From Synergistaceae bacterium (lineage in GTDB: Bacteria; Synergistota; Synergistia; Synergistales; Synergistaceae): a stretch of 43,322 nt of DNA. The notes beneath the pieces are model-generated. The model made no database searches. It saw nothing but the letters and a program-made list of their open reading frames with translations, and had not been told where the DNA came from. Below are positions 10,932 to 19,239 of the stretch, piece after piece (position 1 is the first letter of the stretch; every line of letters starts with the position of its first letter). The stretch lies in the NCBI GenBank assembly GCA_030523725.1, contig JAUNHV010000005.1, forward strand, positions 1-43,322. The letters run 5' to 3'. The translations under genes and the position numbers were made by a program.

Positions 10932-11846
10932 TTATAAGGCTCTTTTTATAGCAGCTTTTACTGCCGGAGTCCTGTATGGATGCCCAATTGGATCAAGCTT
11001 CATAGTAACCTTCTCTCCACGAGGCAAAAATTTCATATAGAAGTGTTGCTCGAAACCTTCGTCGCTCGTAATTACAAGCATTATGCCGACTCCATCAGGC
11101 GACATGTAGTAATCGCGGAATACATAGTGACCACTACCATCTGTACCTACACCTTCACTTCCTGCGAGGCGTTGCATCACTTCTGCGACATTTCCTGATA
11201 TTTCAAAAATTTCTTCCATTATCTCTTGCTCACTTTCGTTTTCAACCTTGTTGGCTGTTTTTGTAATAACTAAATCAAAGGTATTTCGTCCTTCTTTTTG
11301 CCACTTTCGTTCATACTTTGTTACATATGCACGAATTGGATTTTTTATAAGGGGTGCTACAGAGAAATTGTCTTGGCTAGAAAAGATTTCTGCACAATCC
11401 AAAGCATACCATTCAACATCAGTTGCCAAATGAAACTCTCCCCCAACTTTTAATATGTAATCCAATAAATTTACAAAGCTAGGAACTGTTACTCGACGTG
11501 AAGCGTGACGTGATTTTGGCCATGGACAGGGAAAATTCATAAAAACCTTTGACACTGTGTGTGGTGTAAAGCTTTTACGCAAAATTAACCCAGCATCACC
11601 ATGCATGAGTTTTATGTTCTTCAATCCAGACGCAAGAGCTCTGCGACACGCTTTTGTTACACACATTTGAGAAACTTCAATACCAACAATTAAAGCATCT
11701 GGATTTTTTTCGGCTAAAAAAGTTGTAAATTCGCCATTGCCAAAACCAATTTCAACCAAAAGCTCCTCGTAATTTTTTATCTTTTGCCAATCAAGCGGCA
11801 AATTTTGTCGCTCGGTGATCAAAATATCTTGAAAATTCCAGTTCAA
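10932..11846 (-). CDS. trmB: tRNA (guanine46-N7)-methyltransferase TrmB, long form
   Basis: SAM-dependent methyltransferase for m7G46 of tRNA. The SAM motif VEIGFGNGEFTTFLAEKNP is clear. The usually invariant NFPDPWPK block reads NFPCPWPKSRH, with Cys107 in place of the Asp that is implicated in catalysis in E. coli TrmB. After about residue 210 there is an extra ~95-residue C-terminal region absent from short TrmB proteins. I chose a TTG start at 11846: AAGGGAG sits 8 bases upstream and the TTGA overlaps the rsmA stop. An ATG at 11873 is possible but lacks a ribosome binding site. Probably co-transcribed with rsmA. Confidence 0.88.
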   Translation of the reverse strand: MNWNFQDILITERQNLPLDWQKIKNYEELLVEIGFGNGEFTTFLAEKNPDALIVGIEVSQMCVTKACRRALASGLKNIKLMHGDAGLILRKSFTPHTVSKVFMNFPCPWPKSRHASRRVTVPSFVNLLDYILKVGGEFHLATDVEWYALDCAEIFSSQDNFSVAPLIKNPIRAYVTKYERKWQKEGRNTFDLVITKTANKVENESEQEIMEEIFEISGNVAEVMQRLAGSEGVGTDGSGHYVFRDYYMSPDGVGIMLVITSDEGFEQHFYMKFLPRGEKVTMKLDPIGHPYRTPAVKAAIKRAL

Positions 11847-12640
11847 ATTATACACTCCCTTATTGCAAACCATTCTTCTAAGGTCAATTCTTCAGCCCTG
11901 ACAGTTTGTTTCAAACCAACCTTTTGATAAATTTCAGCTATTTGCTCTTTATTTAATCCACCTGCCAAAAAATTATTTTGCAATATTTTACGTCTTTGCT
12001 TAAAAGCCATTTGTAAAAGACTCCGCCATTTTTTATCATTTGCAATGTTAAAATTCTTGGAAAGTGAAATCTCTACTATAGCCGAATTGACAGCTGGACG
12101 TGGCTTGAAAGCTTCTGGCGAGACGCGACGAAGAATTTGAGCATCTCCCCCCATTGCTTCAATCGTAACTCCGAGGGGGCAACGATTTTTTGTATGTGGT
12201 TTAGCTACTATTCTCTCTGCAGCTTCCAGTTGCACCATGACAAGAAAATAATGTACCCCAAGTGGAGCTAATTGTTCTAAAAAGGTAAAAAGAAGTGGCG
12301 TCGTTATGTGATATGGTAAATTTGCAATTATTTTATTTGGGAGAAAAGGCAAGCTTGTATAGTCAAAACCAACTGCATCAGCCCAAAATATCTGTAAATT
12401 TGTGTGTTTTTCCTCAATAGGCGCAAGAAATTCCTGCAAACGTTTGTCAAACTCAATAGCAAAGACGTGCTTTGGAAAAAACGAGAGAAGTCCCTTTGTC
12501 AAAATTCCTTTACCAGGACCAATTTCCAATATAACATCTTCTTTGAAAATGTGAGCCTTACGTGTTATGAAGTCTATCACACTAGTATCAATCAAAAAAT
12601 TTTGTCCAATATCTGTATTGTTAATAAATTTACTCGGCAA
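11843..12640 (-). CDS. rsmA: 16S rRNA dimethyladenosine transferase RsmA/KsgA
   Basis: Dimethylates two adjacent adenines near the 3' end of 16S rRNA. It has 265 residues, normal for the family. Visible motifs: GQNFLIDTSVIDFI at the N-terminus, the SAM motif LEIGPGKGILTKGLL, and NLPYHITTPLL, the catalytic NLPY. The start codon is TTG at 12640 with GGAG about 9 bases upstream; the ATG further upstream is out of frame and hits a stop. It overlaps trmB by 4 bases. Confidence 0.95.
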   Translation of the reverse strand: MPSKFINNTDIGQNFLIDTSVIDFITRKAHIFKEDVILEIGPGKGILTKGLLSFFPKHVFAIEFDKRLQEFLAPIEEKHTNLQIFWADAVGFDYTSLPFLPNKIIANLPYHITTPLLFTFLEQLAPLGVHYFLVMVQLEAAERIVAKPHTKNRCPLGVTIEAMGGDAQILRRVSPEAFKPRPAVNSAIVEISLSKNFNIANDKKWRSLLQMAFKQRRKILQNNFLAGGLNKEQIAEIYQKVGLKQTVRAEELTLEEWFAIRECII

Positions 12641-12759
12641 GGCTAGAATCTCCGCATAAAAAAAGATTGTAGAAAAATTAGTATTTTCGCAAAACAGCGG
12701 TAATTATAACAAAATTTTTAAGCTTTTTAAATTTTTAGTAAATTTTTTAAGAAAAACAC

Positions 12760-12789
12760 TTGCTTTTTTTGTAATTTTTGTAATATAAT
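12760..12789 (+). promoter_or_regulatory. Promoter of the ferredoxin gene
   Basis: TTGCTT (12760-12765), an 18-base spacer and a perfect TATAAT (12784-12789). The transcript leader carries a small hairpin, ACCTTG/CAAGGT (12809-12825), upstream of the ribosome binding site. Confidence 0.7.
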
Positions 12790-12849
12790 CCTCAGTACGA
12801 TTTATTAGACCTTGCTTGTCAAGGTAATTGTCATAGGAGGAGTTTTAAC

Positions 12850-13023
12850 ATGGCAAAGGCTGTAGTGAATGGGGAAGTTTGCGTGGGTTGCGAGGCTTGC
12901 GTTGGTGTTTGCCCAGTTGGAGCTATTTCAATGGCGGACGGCAAGTCTTGCGTTGATCCAAATGCATGCGTTGAGTGCGGTGCATGTGTTGAGACGTGCC
13001 CCGTTAGTGCTATTTCAAACTAG
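12850..13023 (+). CDS. 2[4Fe-4S] ferredoxin
   Basis: A 57-residue clostridial-type ferredoxin, a low-potential electron carrier common in strict anaerobes. Two cluster motifs are complete: CVGCEACVGVCP and CVECGACVETCP. It follows AGGAGG with its own promoter and is closed by its own terminator, so it is a monocistronic and probably highly expressed gene. The pyruvate- or hydrogenase-type redox partners are not in this window. Confidence 0.95.
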   Translation: MAKAVVNGEVCVGCEACVGVCPVGAISMADGKSCVDPNACVECGACVETCPVSAISN

Positions 13024-13038
13024 TATTATAGTGTTTTT

Positions 13039-13063
13039 GGTGCGGACTTTCCGCACCTTTTTT
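13039..13063 (+). terminator. Terminator after the ferredoxin gene
   Basis: GGTGCGG/CCGCACC perfect stem with a 5-base loop and a T run. Confidence 0.92.
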
Positions 13064-13104
13064 GTTGCTAAAGATATCAAAAATCTAAAATATGAAAAAC
13101 TCTC

Positions 13105-13133
13105 TTGCTTTTTTCACATGTTTGACGTATAAT
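13105..13133 (+). promoter_or_regulatory. Promoter of rpmE
   Basis: TTGCTT (13105-13110), a 17-base spacer and TATAAT (13128-13133). Nearly the same boxes as the ferredoxin promoter. Confidence 0.75.
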
Positions 13134-13173
13134 ACCCGACTGTTAATGGAGAAGACATCGGAGGTGTATCAAT

Positions 13174-13404
13174 ATGAGAGAAGGCATCCATCCTAACTAT
13201 GTAAAATGCAAGGTGACTTGTGCATGTGGCAACACATTTGAGACAATGTCTACCGTTGGCGATATGAGGGTTGCAGTCTGCAGCGCTTGCCATCCATATT
13301 ACAGCGGCAAAAAAGGTCGCGTCATAGAGGCAGGTCGTTTGGAAAAATTCCGTCAGAAGTACGCTGGTATTAACTACGGGCAAAAAGCAAAGACTGCAGA
13401 ATAA
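13174..13404 (+). CDS. rpmE: 50S ribosomal protein L31, zinc-binding form
   Basis: 76-residue L31. MREGIHPNYVKCKVTCACGN and VCSACHPYYSGKKG give the CxC...CxxC zinc-ribbon pattern of the C+ paralogue. GGAGG lies upstream of the ATG. It has its own promoter and terminator. Confidence 0.96.
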   Translation: MREGIHPNYVKCKVTCACGNTFETMSTVGDMRVAVCSACHPYYSGKKGRVIEAGRLEKFRQKYAGINYGQKAKTAE

Positions 13405-13429
13405 ATTTTGTTTTATTTTGAATTCAAAA

Positions 13430-13452
13430 GGAGTGCGTAGCACTCCTTTTTT
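13430..13452 (+). terminator. Terminator after rpmE
   Basis: GGAGTGC/GCACTCC stem with a 3-base loop and a T run. Confidence 0.9.
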
Positions 13453-13517
13453 GTTTTGTGGTTTTTTTTTATTATGATATAATCTCGAAAAGTTTTATTA
13501 TATTGAGGTAACAAACT

Positions 13518-14192
13518 ATGTATGTAAAACTAATAGCACACACGCCTGAACCAGATAGAGTTGTTGCTGCTGCTGCAAAGCTTTGTTATAGTGCAAGTTC
13601 TGCCGTTGAGATTTTCGATGGTTTAACTACAGAAAACTGTGCCAAATTCTTACAAATTTTGCAAAAATCAGGGCACATGTCACCATTTGAACATGCAAAC
13701 TTCACCTTTGCAATTGACGGCATTTCACGTGTAACTTCACATCAGCTTGTTAGACACAGAATGGCATCATTTAGTCAACAAAGCCAACGCTATGTCGGAA
13801 TGGAAGAAAATGAGTGCATTTTACCTCCTTCCTTAGATAAAATTGAAGGAGCTAAGGTGATTTTTACAAAACAGATAGAAAGTGCAAAAGAAGCTTATAA
13901 CAAATTGGTTGCTCTTGGAATTCCAAAGGAAGACGCCAGGTTTGTTCTACCACACGGCGGACTAACGCGTATTGTCGTTACAATGAACGCACGCGAACTA
14001 CATCATTTCTTTTCACTTCGTATTTGCCACAGGGCTCAATGGGAAATCCAGTCACTTGCTACTGCAATGCTCAAGGAAGTAAAAAAAGTAGCTCCGCTTC
14101 TTTTCAGCAAAGCAGGTCCTAGCTGTATATCAAAAGGGAAATGTGAAGAGGCACGCCCTTGTGGTAAGCCAATAGGACCTGATGAACTCTAG
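13518..14192 (+). CDS. thyX: Flavin-dependent thymidylate synthase ThyX
   Basis: Makes dTMP from dUMP using FAD, NADPH and methylene-tetrahydrofolate. The family signature RHRxxSxxxxSxR is seen from residue 79 (RHRMASFSQQSQRY). 224 residues is a normal length. A TATAAT at 13478-13483 is a plausible -10 box, and a weak GAGG precedes the ATG. The DUF1385 gene follows after a few bases. Confidence 0.95.
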   Translation: MYVKLIAHTPEPDRVVAAAAKLCYSASSAVEIFDGLTTENCAKFLQILQKSGHMSPFEHANFTFAIDGISRVTSHQLVRHRMASFSQQSQRYVGMEENECILPPSLDKIEGAKVIFTKQIESAKEAYNKLVALGIPKEDARFVLPHGGLTRIVVTMNARELHHFFSLRICHRAQWEIQSLATAMLKEVKKVAPLLFSKAGPSCISKGKCEEARPCGKPIGPDEL

Positions 14193-14207
14193 ACGGTGAC
14201 GAATATT

Positions 14208-15131
14208 ATGAAATTGCTAAAAAAAATCGCACTATCCCTTCTTTTAACACATAACCTAGCAAGTAAAGAAGGCTGCGAAAGAGAAAACATTCCTGTTGGT
14301 GGTCAAGCTGTAATAGAAGGGGTGCTAATGAAGGGACCAAATCTCTGGGCAATGTGTGTTCGCGACCCTCAAGGTAAAATTGTGACAGAAACGTGGCAAC
14401 CCTCAACGTGGCTCAAGACTAAATTTTGGCAAACTCCTGTTATTCGTGGTTTTGCTACAATGATAGAAATGATGCGGGTTGGAATAAAAGCCTTGTCAAG
14501 AAGTGCAGATATAAGCCTTGGCGAGGAAGAAAATTTATCCCCAGCAGAGACAGTGGGGACAATAGTTATTGCATTCATAGCTGTTGTTGGACTCTTTATC
14601 GCGTTACCTATGTTTGCAGGAGAACTTATCGCCAGATGGTGTCAATTATCTCCCTTCGCTGAACATGCACTTGAGGGGCTGTTCCGTGGAATTATCTTCG
14701 TAGCTTATGTAGCCGGCATTTCGCTTTACAAGGATATCGCACGAGTTTTCGAATATCATGGAGCAGAACACAAGACTATAAATGCCTATGAAGCTGGTTC
14801 CTCAATGTCACCAAATGAAGTTAGCAAATTTTCTCGCATACACCGCAGATGTGGCACTTCTTTTTTGATAATTGTTATTGTGGTTTCAATAATAGTTTTT
14901 GCCCTTATACCAACAACGACAATTTTTTGGCGTATAGCAAGCCGAGTAATTTTGCTTCCCCTCGTAATTGGCATTTCTTATGAAATCATCAAGGGAGCAA
15001 GCAAATCAAATGGGATTGGAAAATGGCTAATCACCCCAGCACTTGCATTACAATTCATCACAACAAAAGAACCATCAAACGACCAATTAGAGGTTGCAAT
15101 CAGTGCATTAAACAAAGCACTTGATGCCTAA
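14208..15131 (+). CDS. yqhQ: DUF1385 family membrane protein (YqhQ-like)
   Basis: 307-residue membrane protein of the DUF1385/YqhQ family. VGGQAVIEGVLMKGPN and EYHGAEHKTINAYEAG are family hallmarks. Several hydrophobic segments follow the first motif. Function is poorly established in the family, and I infer none. I chose ATG 14208 because GGTGA lies 8 bases upstream; a GTG at 14196 would add four residues. It follows thyX closely, so the two are likely co-transcribed up to the hairpin at 15144. Confidence 0.85.
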   Translation: MKLLKKIALSLLLTHNLASKEGCERENIPVGGQAVIEGVLMKGPNLWAMCVRDPQGKIVTETWQPSTWLKTKFWQTPVIRGFATMIEMMRVGIKALSRSADISLGEEENLSPAETVGTIVIAFIAVVGLFIALPMFAGELIARWCQLSPFAEHALEGLFRGIIFVAYVAGISLYKDIARVFEYHGAEHKTINAYEAGSSMSPNEVSKFSRIHRRCGTSFLIIVIVVSIIVFALIPTTTIFWRIASRVILLPLVIGISYEIIKGASKSNGIGKWLITPALALQFITTKEPSNDQLEVAISALNKALDA

Positions 15132-15143
15132 TAAATTGTACGA

Positions 15144-15188
15144 AAAAAACAAGTCGATAGAAAAATATTTTTCTTTCGACTTGTTTTT
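15144..15188. terminator. Bidirectional terminator between yqhQ and prmC
   Basis: ACAAGTCGA pairs with TCGACTTGT and the pairing continues through AGAAAAAT/ATTTTTCT, one long stem with A and T runs on both sides. It serves both converging genes. Confidence 0.9.
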
Positions 15189-15194
15189 TGTGTA

Positions 15195-16043
15195 TCAGCG
15201 TTTCTTTAGTATCACATGACGAGGAATGTTGGCATAATCTTGCACAATTTTCACTAAATTAAAGTGCTTTTGCCACATTTTTTCAAGGATAGCAATTTGA
15301 GAAGCTCCTGCAGTCTCTATTGCTAAGAGCCCACCTGGCTTTAGGAAAAGTTCCGCAGCAACTAAAAGTTTTTTGTAAATTTTTAGTCCGTCCTTACCAC
15401 CATCAAGCGCCATCTTTGGTTCATAGTCACGAACCTCTGACATTAAACCAGACATATCATTTGTATCAATGTATGGAGGATTTGCGGTAATTAAATCAAG
15501 GCTTTCCTTTGAAAAATTTGCATCAATAATGTTTTTATTCTGTAATATTTTTGTGCAATGACTTAGATTATGTAGAGCAACATTTTTAGAATTCCACTTT
15601 ATTGCACAAGTTGATTTTTCAACAAAAGTACAAAAGTCATTAGGATTATTTCTACTCTTCAAAATAGAAATTCCAATGCAGCCACTTCCGCTGCACCAAT
15701 CTGCAAAGTTAATTGCTACATTTTCCTTGAAGAGTTCAAGCACTTCTTCAACCAAAAGCTCCGTTTCTGGGCGGGGAATAAGCACGCCTCTACCAACAAG
15801 AAAAACAAGCCCCATAAATTCCGCTTTACCTAAACAATATGAGAGAGGCATGCCGTTTTTTCGTTTTTGAGTACAGGAGCGTATAAGCTTTTCTGATTTA
15901 GCATCAATTTCCTTTTCGCCAAGAAAATATTCGCCATCATTTATACTGGCAAATTGCATAATAATTCGCCTCGTGCAGTAATCTGCGCGAGGCGTGTTTT
16001 TTAATTCAGAGAAGATTTGTTGTTTTAATATGGATAATTTCAT
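15195..16043 (-). CDS. prmC: Release factor glutamine methyltransferase PrmC
   Basis: Methylates the Gln of the GGQ motif in peptide chain release factors. 282 residues. The N-terminal helical domain ends in GVLIPRPETELLVEE. The SAM motif reads DWCSGSGCIGI, and the catalytic NPPY is at 188-191. The start is one base after the prfA stop with no separate ribosome binding site, so translation is probably coupled to prfA, its substrate gene. Confidence 0.95.
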   Translation of the reverse strand: MKLSILKQQIFSELKNTPRADYCTRRIIMQFASINDGEYFLGEKEIDAKSEKLIRSCTQKRKNGMPLSYCLGKAEFMGLVFLVGRGVLIPRPETELLVEEVLELFKENVAINFADWCSGSGCIGISILKSRNNPNDFCTFVEKSTCAIKWNSKNVALHNLSHCTKILQNKNIIDANFSKESLDLITANPPYIDTNDMSGLMSEVRDYEPKMALDGGKDGLKIYKKLLVAAELFLKPGGLLAIETAGASQIAILEKMWQKHFNLVKIVQDYANIPRHVILKKR

Positions 16044-16044
16044 T

Positions 16045-17121
16045 TTATAGCTTTAAAGCTTTTAGCTTTTCCGCCTGGTCTGCTTCTGCCAAGGCGGCTA
16101 TAAGTTCATCAATCTCGCCATCCATAACTTGATCCAGTTTATAAAGAGTTAAATTTATGCGATGGTCACTAACTCTGTTTTGGGGAAAATTATATGTGCG
16201 AATTCTTTCTGATCTGTCACCTGTTCCAACTTGCCCACGTTTTTCTGCTGCAATTTCTGCATTTTGCTCTTGTAATTTTAGGTCATAAAGCTTTGTACGA
16301 AGATACTGCATCGCTTTTGCACGGTTTTTTATCTGGCTGCGTTGGTCTTGACATGTCACAACAATCCCCGTTGGCAAGTGCGTTATACGAACAGCAGAAT
16401 CCGTCATATTTATGTGCTGACCACCAGCGCCACTTGAACGATAGGTATCGATTTTTAAGTCCTCAGGGTTAATGCTTACATCAACTTCCTCTGCTTCCGG
16501 TAGCACTGCAACTGTAGCTGTTGAAGTGTGTATTCTGCCTGAGGCTTCCGTTTCAGGAACACGCTGTACACGATGAACGCCGCTTTCATATTTCAACTTT
16601 GAGAATGCTCCGACTCCATCAACGCGAAATATTATTTCCTTTAAACCACCTATGCCAGTTTCATTACCTGACGTTACTTCAACCTTCCAGCCTTGCTTTT
16701 CTGCATACATCATATACATACGGAACAAATCTGAACCAAAGAGGGCAGCTTCTTCACCACCAGCACCGCCACGAATTTCCACAATAACAGACTTATCATC
16801 GTTTATATCTTTTGGAAGAAGGAGAATTTGTATCTCTCGTTCCATTTCCGGAATATGTTCTTCTAGCTCAAGGAGTTCAGAACGAGCCAGCTCTCTCATT
16901 TCAAGGTCTTCTTCTGCTTCAATTATCTCCTTTGCATCGGCAATTTCCTTTAATGCACGTTCGTATTTTTCTGTAGCTTCAACTACAGGTGCAAGGGCAG
17001 TATGCTTACGCCCCAAGTCACGTAACTGTGCTTGATCCGCCACTACCGCAGGATCAGCCATTTTATCTTCAATTTCTCTGAAATTTTGTTCAATTTCCTT
17101 TAGTTTTGATAATAAATCCAT
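16045..17121 (-). CDS. prfA: Peptide chain release factor 1
   Basis: Recognises UAA and UAG stops. 358 residues. The catalytic GGQ is at 233-235 in [17 protein letters not shown]. The sequence before the GGQ domain is typical RF1 ([20 protein letters not shown]). GAGGAAATTGAA precedes the ATG. It forms the usual prfA-prmC pair. Its leader contains a long-armed inverted repeat (17156-17216). Confidence 0.97.
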   Translation of the reverse strand: MDLLSKLKEIEQNFREIEDKMADPAVVADQAQLRDLGRKHTALAPVVEATEKYERALKEIADAKEIIEAEEDLEMRELARSELLELEEHIPEMEREIQILLLPKDINDDKSVIVEIRGGAGGEEAALFGSDLFRMYMMYAEKQGWKVEVTSGNETGIGGLKEIIFRVDGVGAFSKLKYESGVHRVQRVPETEASGRIHTSTATVAVLPEAEEVDVSINPEDLKIDTYRSSGAGGQHINMTDSAVRITHLPTGIVVTCQDQRSQIKNRAKAMQYLRTKLYDLKLQEQNAEIAAEKRGQVGTGDRSERIRTYNFPQNRVSDHRINLTLYKLDQVMDGEIDELIAALAEADQAEKLKALKL

Positions 17122-17155
17122 TTCAATTTCCTCACTATACTTGAAGCATTTATAT

Positions 17156-17216
17156 CATTTTACGAGGAATGAAACTCACGACCAAAATATTCGTCATATT
17201 CAGTCCTCGCAAAATG
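17156..17216 (-). promoter_or_regulatory. Long-loop inverted repeat in the prfA leader
   Basis: Two 13-base arms, CATTTTACGAGGA (17156-17168) and TCCTCGCAAAATG (17204-17216), match at 12 of 13 positions and enclose about 35 bases with further short pairings. There is no T run, so it is not an ordinary terminator. It could be a structured leader or an operator. Confidence 0.45.
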
Positions 17217-17231
17217 ACACCAAAGATACAA

Positions 17232-17262
17232 AAAAGACTTCGCAAAAAGCGAAGTCTTTTTC
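17232..17262. terminator. Terminator after the OmpH-like gene
   Basis: AAGACTTCGC/GCGAAGTCTT around a 5-base A loop, with A and T runs on both sides. On the minus strand it ends the transcript of the OmpH-like gene. Confidence 0.9.
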
Positions 17263-17272
17263 ACTTAGTTAA

Positions 17273-17713
17273 TTAGAACTTAACAGACGTGTTCTGGAAA
17301 GCTGCCATAACGGCTGCTGTGATATCCTTCGCGCTGTTTACTGCAATGACCTCGTGTGCTGGAAGTGCGAGCTCAAGATTCTGCTTCTTGATCTCTGCAT
17401 TCACAACCTTGATCAATGCCTCTGAGTAGGCCTGGTTGCACTTTGCTTCAAACTGATTCATCTGTGTCTGAAGCTCCTGGAACTTACGTGCAATTTTCTC
17501 TCTTGTAGCCTGGTCGTCTGTCTTAGGATTTGCCTTTCTGAAATCCTGAAGCTGCTTGTCAAGCTTTGCTTGTGCCGCAAGAATTGTGTCTGTCAATGCT
17601 TTGCCATTTTTGCTCTCAAGACGAATCTTGTTCACATCAACAACACCAACTGCAGCGCAGGCCGCTGAAGCCAAAGCCACTACCATTACCAAAGCGAGTA
17701 AAACCTTTTTCAT
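17273..17713 (-). CDS. OmpH/Skp-like periplasmic protein
   Basis: 146 residues. A clear signal peptide (MKKVLLALVMVVALASAACA) is followed by a Lys/Gln/Glu-rich helical middle (about 45-115) likely to form a coiled coil. This is the architecture of OmpH/Skp, a trimeric periplasmic chaperone for outer-membrane proteins. The match is to family pattern; the C-terminal part is not distinctive. AAGGAG lies upstream of the ATG. It follows gatB by about 50 bases with no terminator, so read-through from the gat operon is likely. Its presence supports a diderm envelope. Confidence 0.8.
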   Translation of the reverse strand: MKKVLLALVMVVALASAACAAVGVVDVNKIRLESKNGKALTDTILAAQAKLDKQLQDFRKANPKTDDQATREKIARKFQELQTQMNQFEAKCNQAYSEALIKVVNAEIKKQNLELALPAHEVIAVNSAKDITAAVMAAFQNTSVKF

Positions 17714-17762
17714 ATTACTCAGTCTCCTTTAACTAAAAAATTTTTTATATAAATTTCAAGTC

Positions 17763-19223
17763 TTACAGACCCAAAAGTTTATATACCGTTTGAGATACTT
17801 CTGCGATATCTGCATTTCCGCGAGTTTCCCTCATTACAAGCCCTTGCAAGAACTTAAGTTTTGCACCTTTTTTATCCTTGCCACTCTTAATGAACTCAAC
17901 CGCGTCAGCATTGTCTCGCAAAACGCCTGAGATTATATCAAATAATTTTTCACCTGTCAAGTGCCCAATTGTACCAATTTTTTTAATTGCTTCATCAAGT
18001 GAAAGATTTTTATCAATCATTTTTGCAAATACATCTTTTGCCTGTGTGTTAGAGAGATCCTTCTTTTCAACCTTAGCAATAAGCTTGCCAAGGCAAACTG
18101 GGCAGACAGAAAAGTCTGCAATAGTTTTATCCTGTTCCTTCAAGATACGAAGTACTTCAGTCTTAATCCAGTTGCAGGCTCGCAAAGGGCTTCCACTTTC
18201 ACGGGCCACTGTCTCAAAATAATCAGCTAACTGTCTATCTTCTGTTAGGAGTGCTACATCATCTTTGGAAAAACCATATTGACTTGCAAAGCGTTCTCTT
18301 TTGTCCCATGGCATTTCCGGCAGGGTTTTCTCAATTTTCGTCACATAATCTGGCTTTGCGGACATTGGTGCAAGATTCATTTCAGCATAGTAGCGATAAT
18401 CTTTTGCTCCTTCTTTGTTTCTCATGGAGCGGGTTACACCTGCGGCATCGTCCCACATGCGTGTTTCTTGCACAAGCGTTCCGCCAGTGTCAAGCACTTT
18501 ATTTTGTCTTGCTATTTCATAGTCCAAAGCTCTTTCAATGGAACGAAGGGAATTTATATTTTTTAGCTCAATTCTCGTTCCAAATGAACCATCTGGATTG
18601 GAAAGAGAAACATTGACATCGCACCTGAGAGAACCAGATTCCATTTCTCCGTCTGAAACACCTAGGTATCTTGCGAGCTGTCTAATTTGCGTAACATAGG
18701 CAACTGCTTCCTTTGCGCTGGACATATCTGGCATGGAAACAATTTCTGAAAGTGGGCAACCGCCACGGTTATAGTCAACAAGCGAATAGGCTGCACCGGC
18801 GAGGCGTCCATCGCTCGTCGGATGGACAAGCTTTCCTGCATCTTCTTCCAAGTGCAGATGGTCAAGATGTACACGTTTTTTTTGTCCATCAACTTCTATA
18901 TCAAGATACCCCCCCTGTGCAATGGCATGCGTGTATTGTGTAACCTGGTATGCACTCGGTAAATCAGCATAAAAATAGTGTTTTCTATGAAAACGTGTAT
19001 TGTCACAAATCTTGCAATGAAGCCCAAGTCCCATACGAATAGCAAGCTCAACTGCGTGGTCATTTACAACTGGCAAGGTGCCAGGAACTGCAAGGCAAAT
19101 TGGACAAACATTCGTATTTGGTGTAGCACCAATGTAATCTGTGGAACAGTTGCAGAATAACTTTGTTTTTGTTTTTAATTGAAGGTGAATTTCAAGTCCT
19201 ATAACTACTGGTCTTTTACTCAT
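17763..19223 (-). CDS. gatB: Asp-tRNA(Asn)/Glu-tRNA(Gln) amidotransferase subunit B
   Basis: Kinase/transamidase subunit of GatCAB, which amidates misacylated Glu-tRNA(Gln) or Asp-tRNA(Asn). 486 residues. GLEIHLQLK, LHLEEDAGKL and GSLRCDVNVS are recognisable, as are zinc-type cysteines at 24, 26, 40 and 43. Several usually constant motifs are altered: YRYFPEPD reads YRYYAEMN (276-283) and FYPDLP reads FYADLP (84-89). The start at 19223 follows AAGGGGGAAA; the open frame extends far upstream into gatA but without support. Third gene of the gatC-gatA-gatB operon. Confidence 0.92.
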   Translation of the reverse strand: MSKRPVVIGLEIHLQLKTKTKLFCNCSTDYIGATPNTNVCPICLAVPGTLPVVNDHAVELAIRMGLGLHCKICDNTRFHRKHYFYADLPSAYQVTQYTHAIAQGGYLDIEVDGQKKRVHLDHLHLEEDAGKLVHPTSDGRLAGAAYSLVDYNRGGCPLSEIVSMPDMSSAKEAVAYVTQIRQLARYLGVSDGEMESGSLRCDVNVSLSNPDGSFGTRIELKNINSLRSIERALDYEIARQNKVLDTGGTLVQETRMWDDAAGVTRSMRNKEGAKDYRYYAEMNLAPMSAKPDYVTKIEKTLPEMPWDKRERFASQYGFSKDDVALLTEDRQLADYFETVARESGSPLRACNWIKTEVLRILKEQDKTIADFSVCPVCLGKLIAKVEKKDLSNTQAKDVFAKMIDKNLSLDEAIKKIGTIGHLTGEKLFDIISGVLRDNADAVEFIKSGKDKKGAKLKFLQGLVMRETRGNADIAEVSQTVYKLLGL

Positions 19224-19239
19224 AACAATTTCCCCCTTC

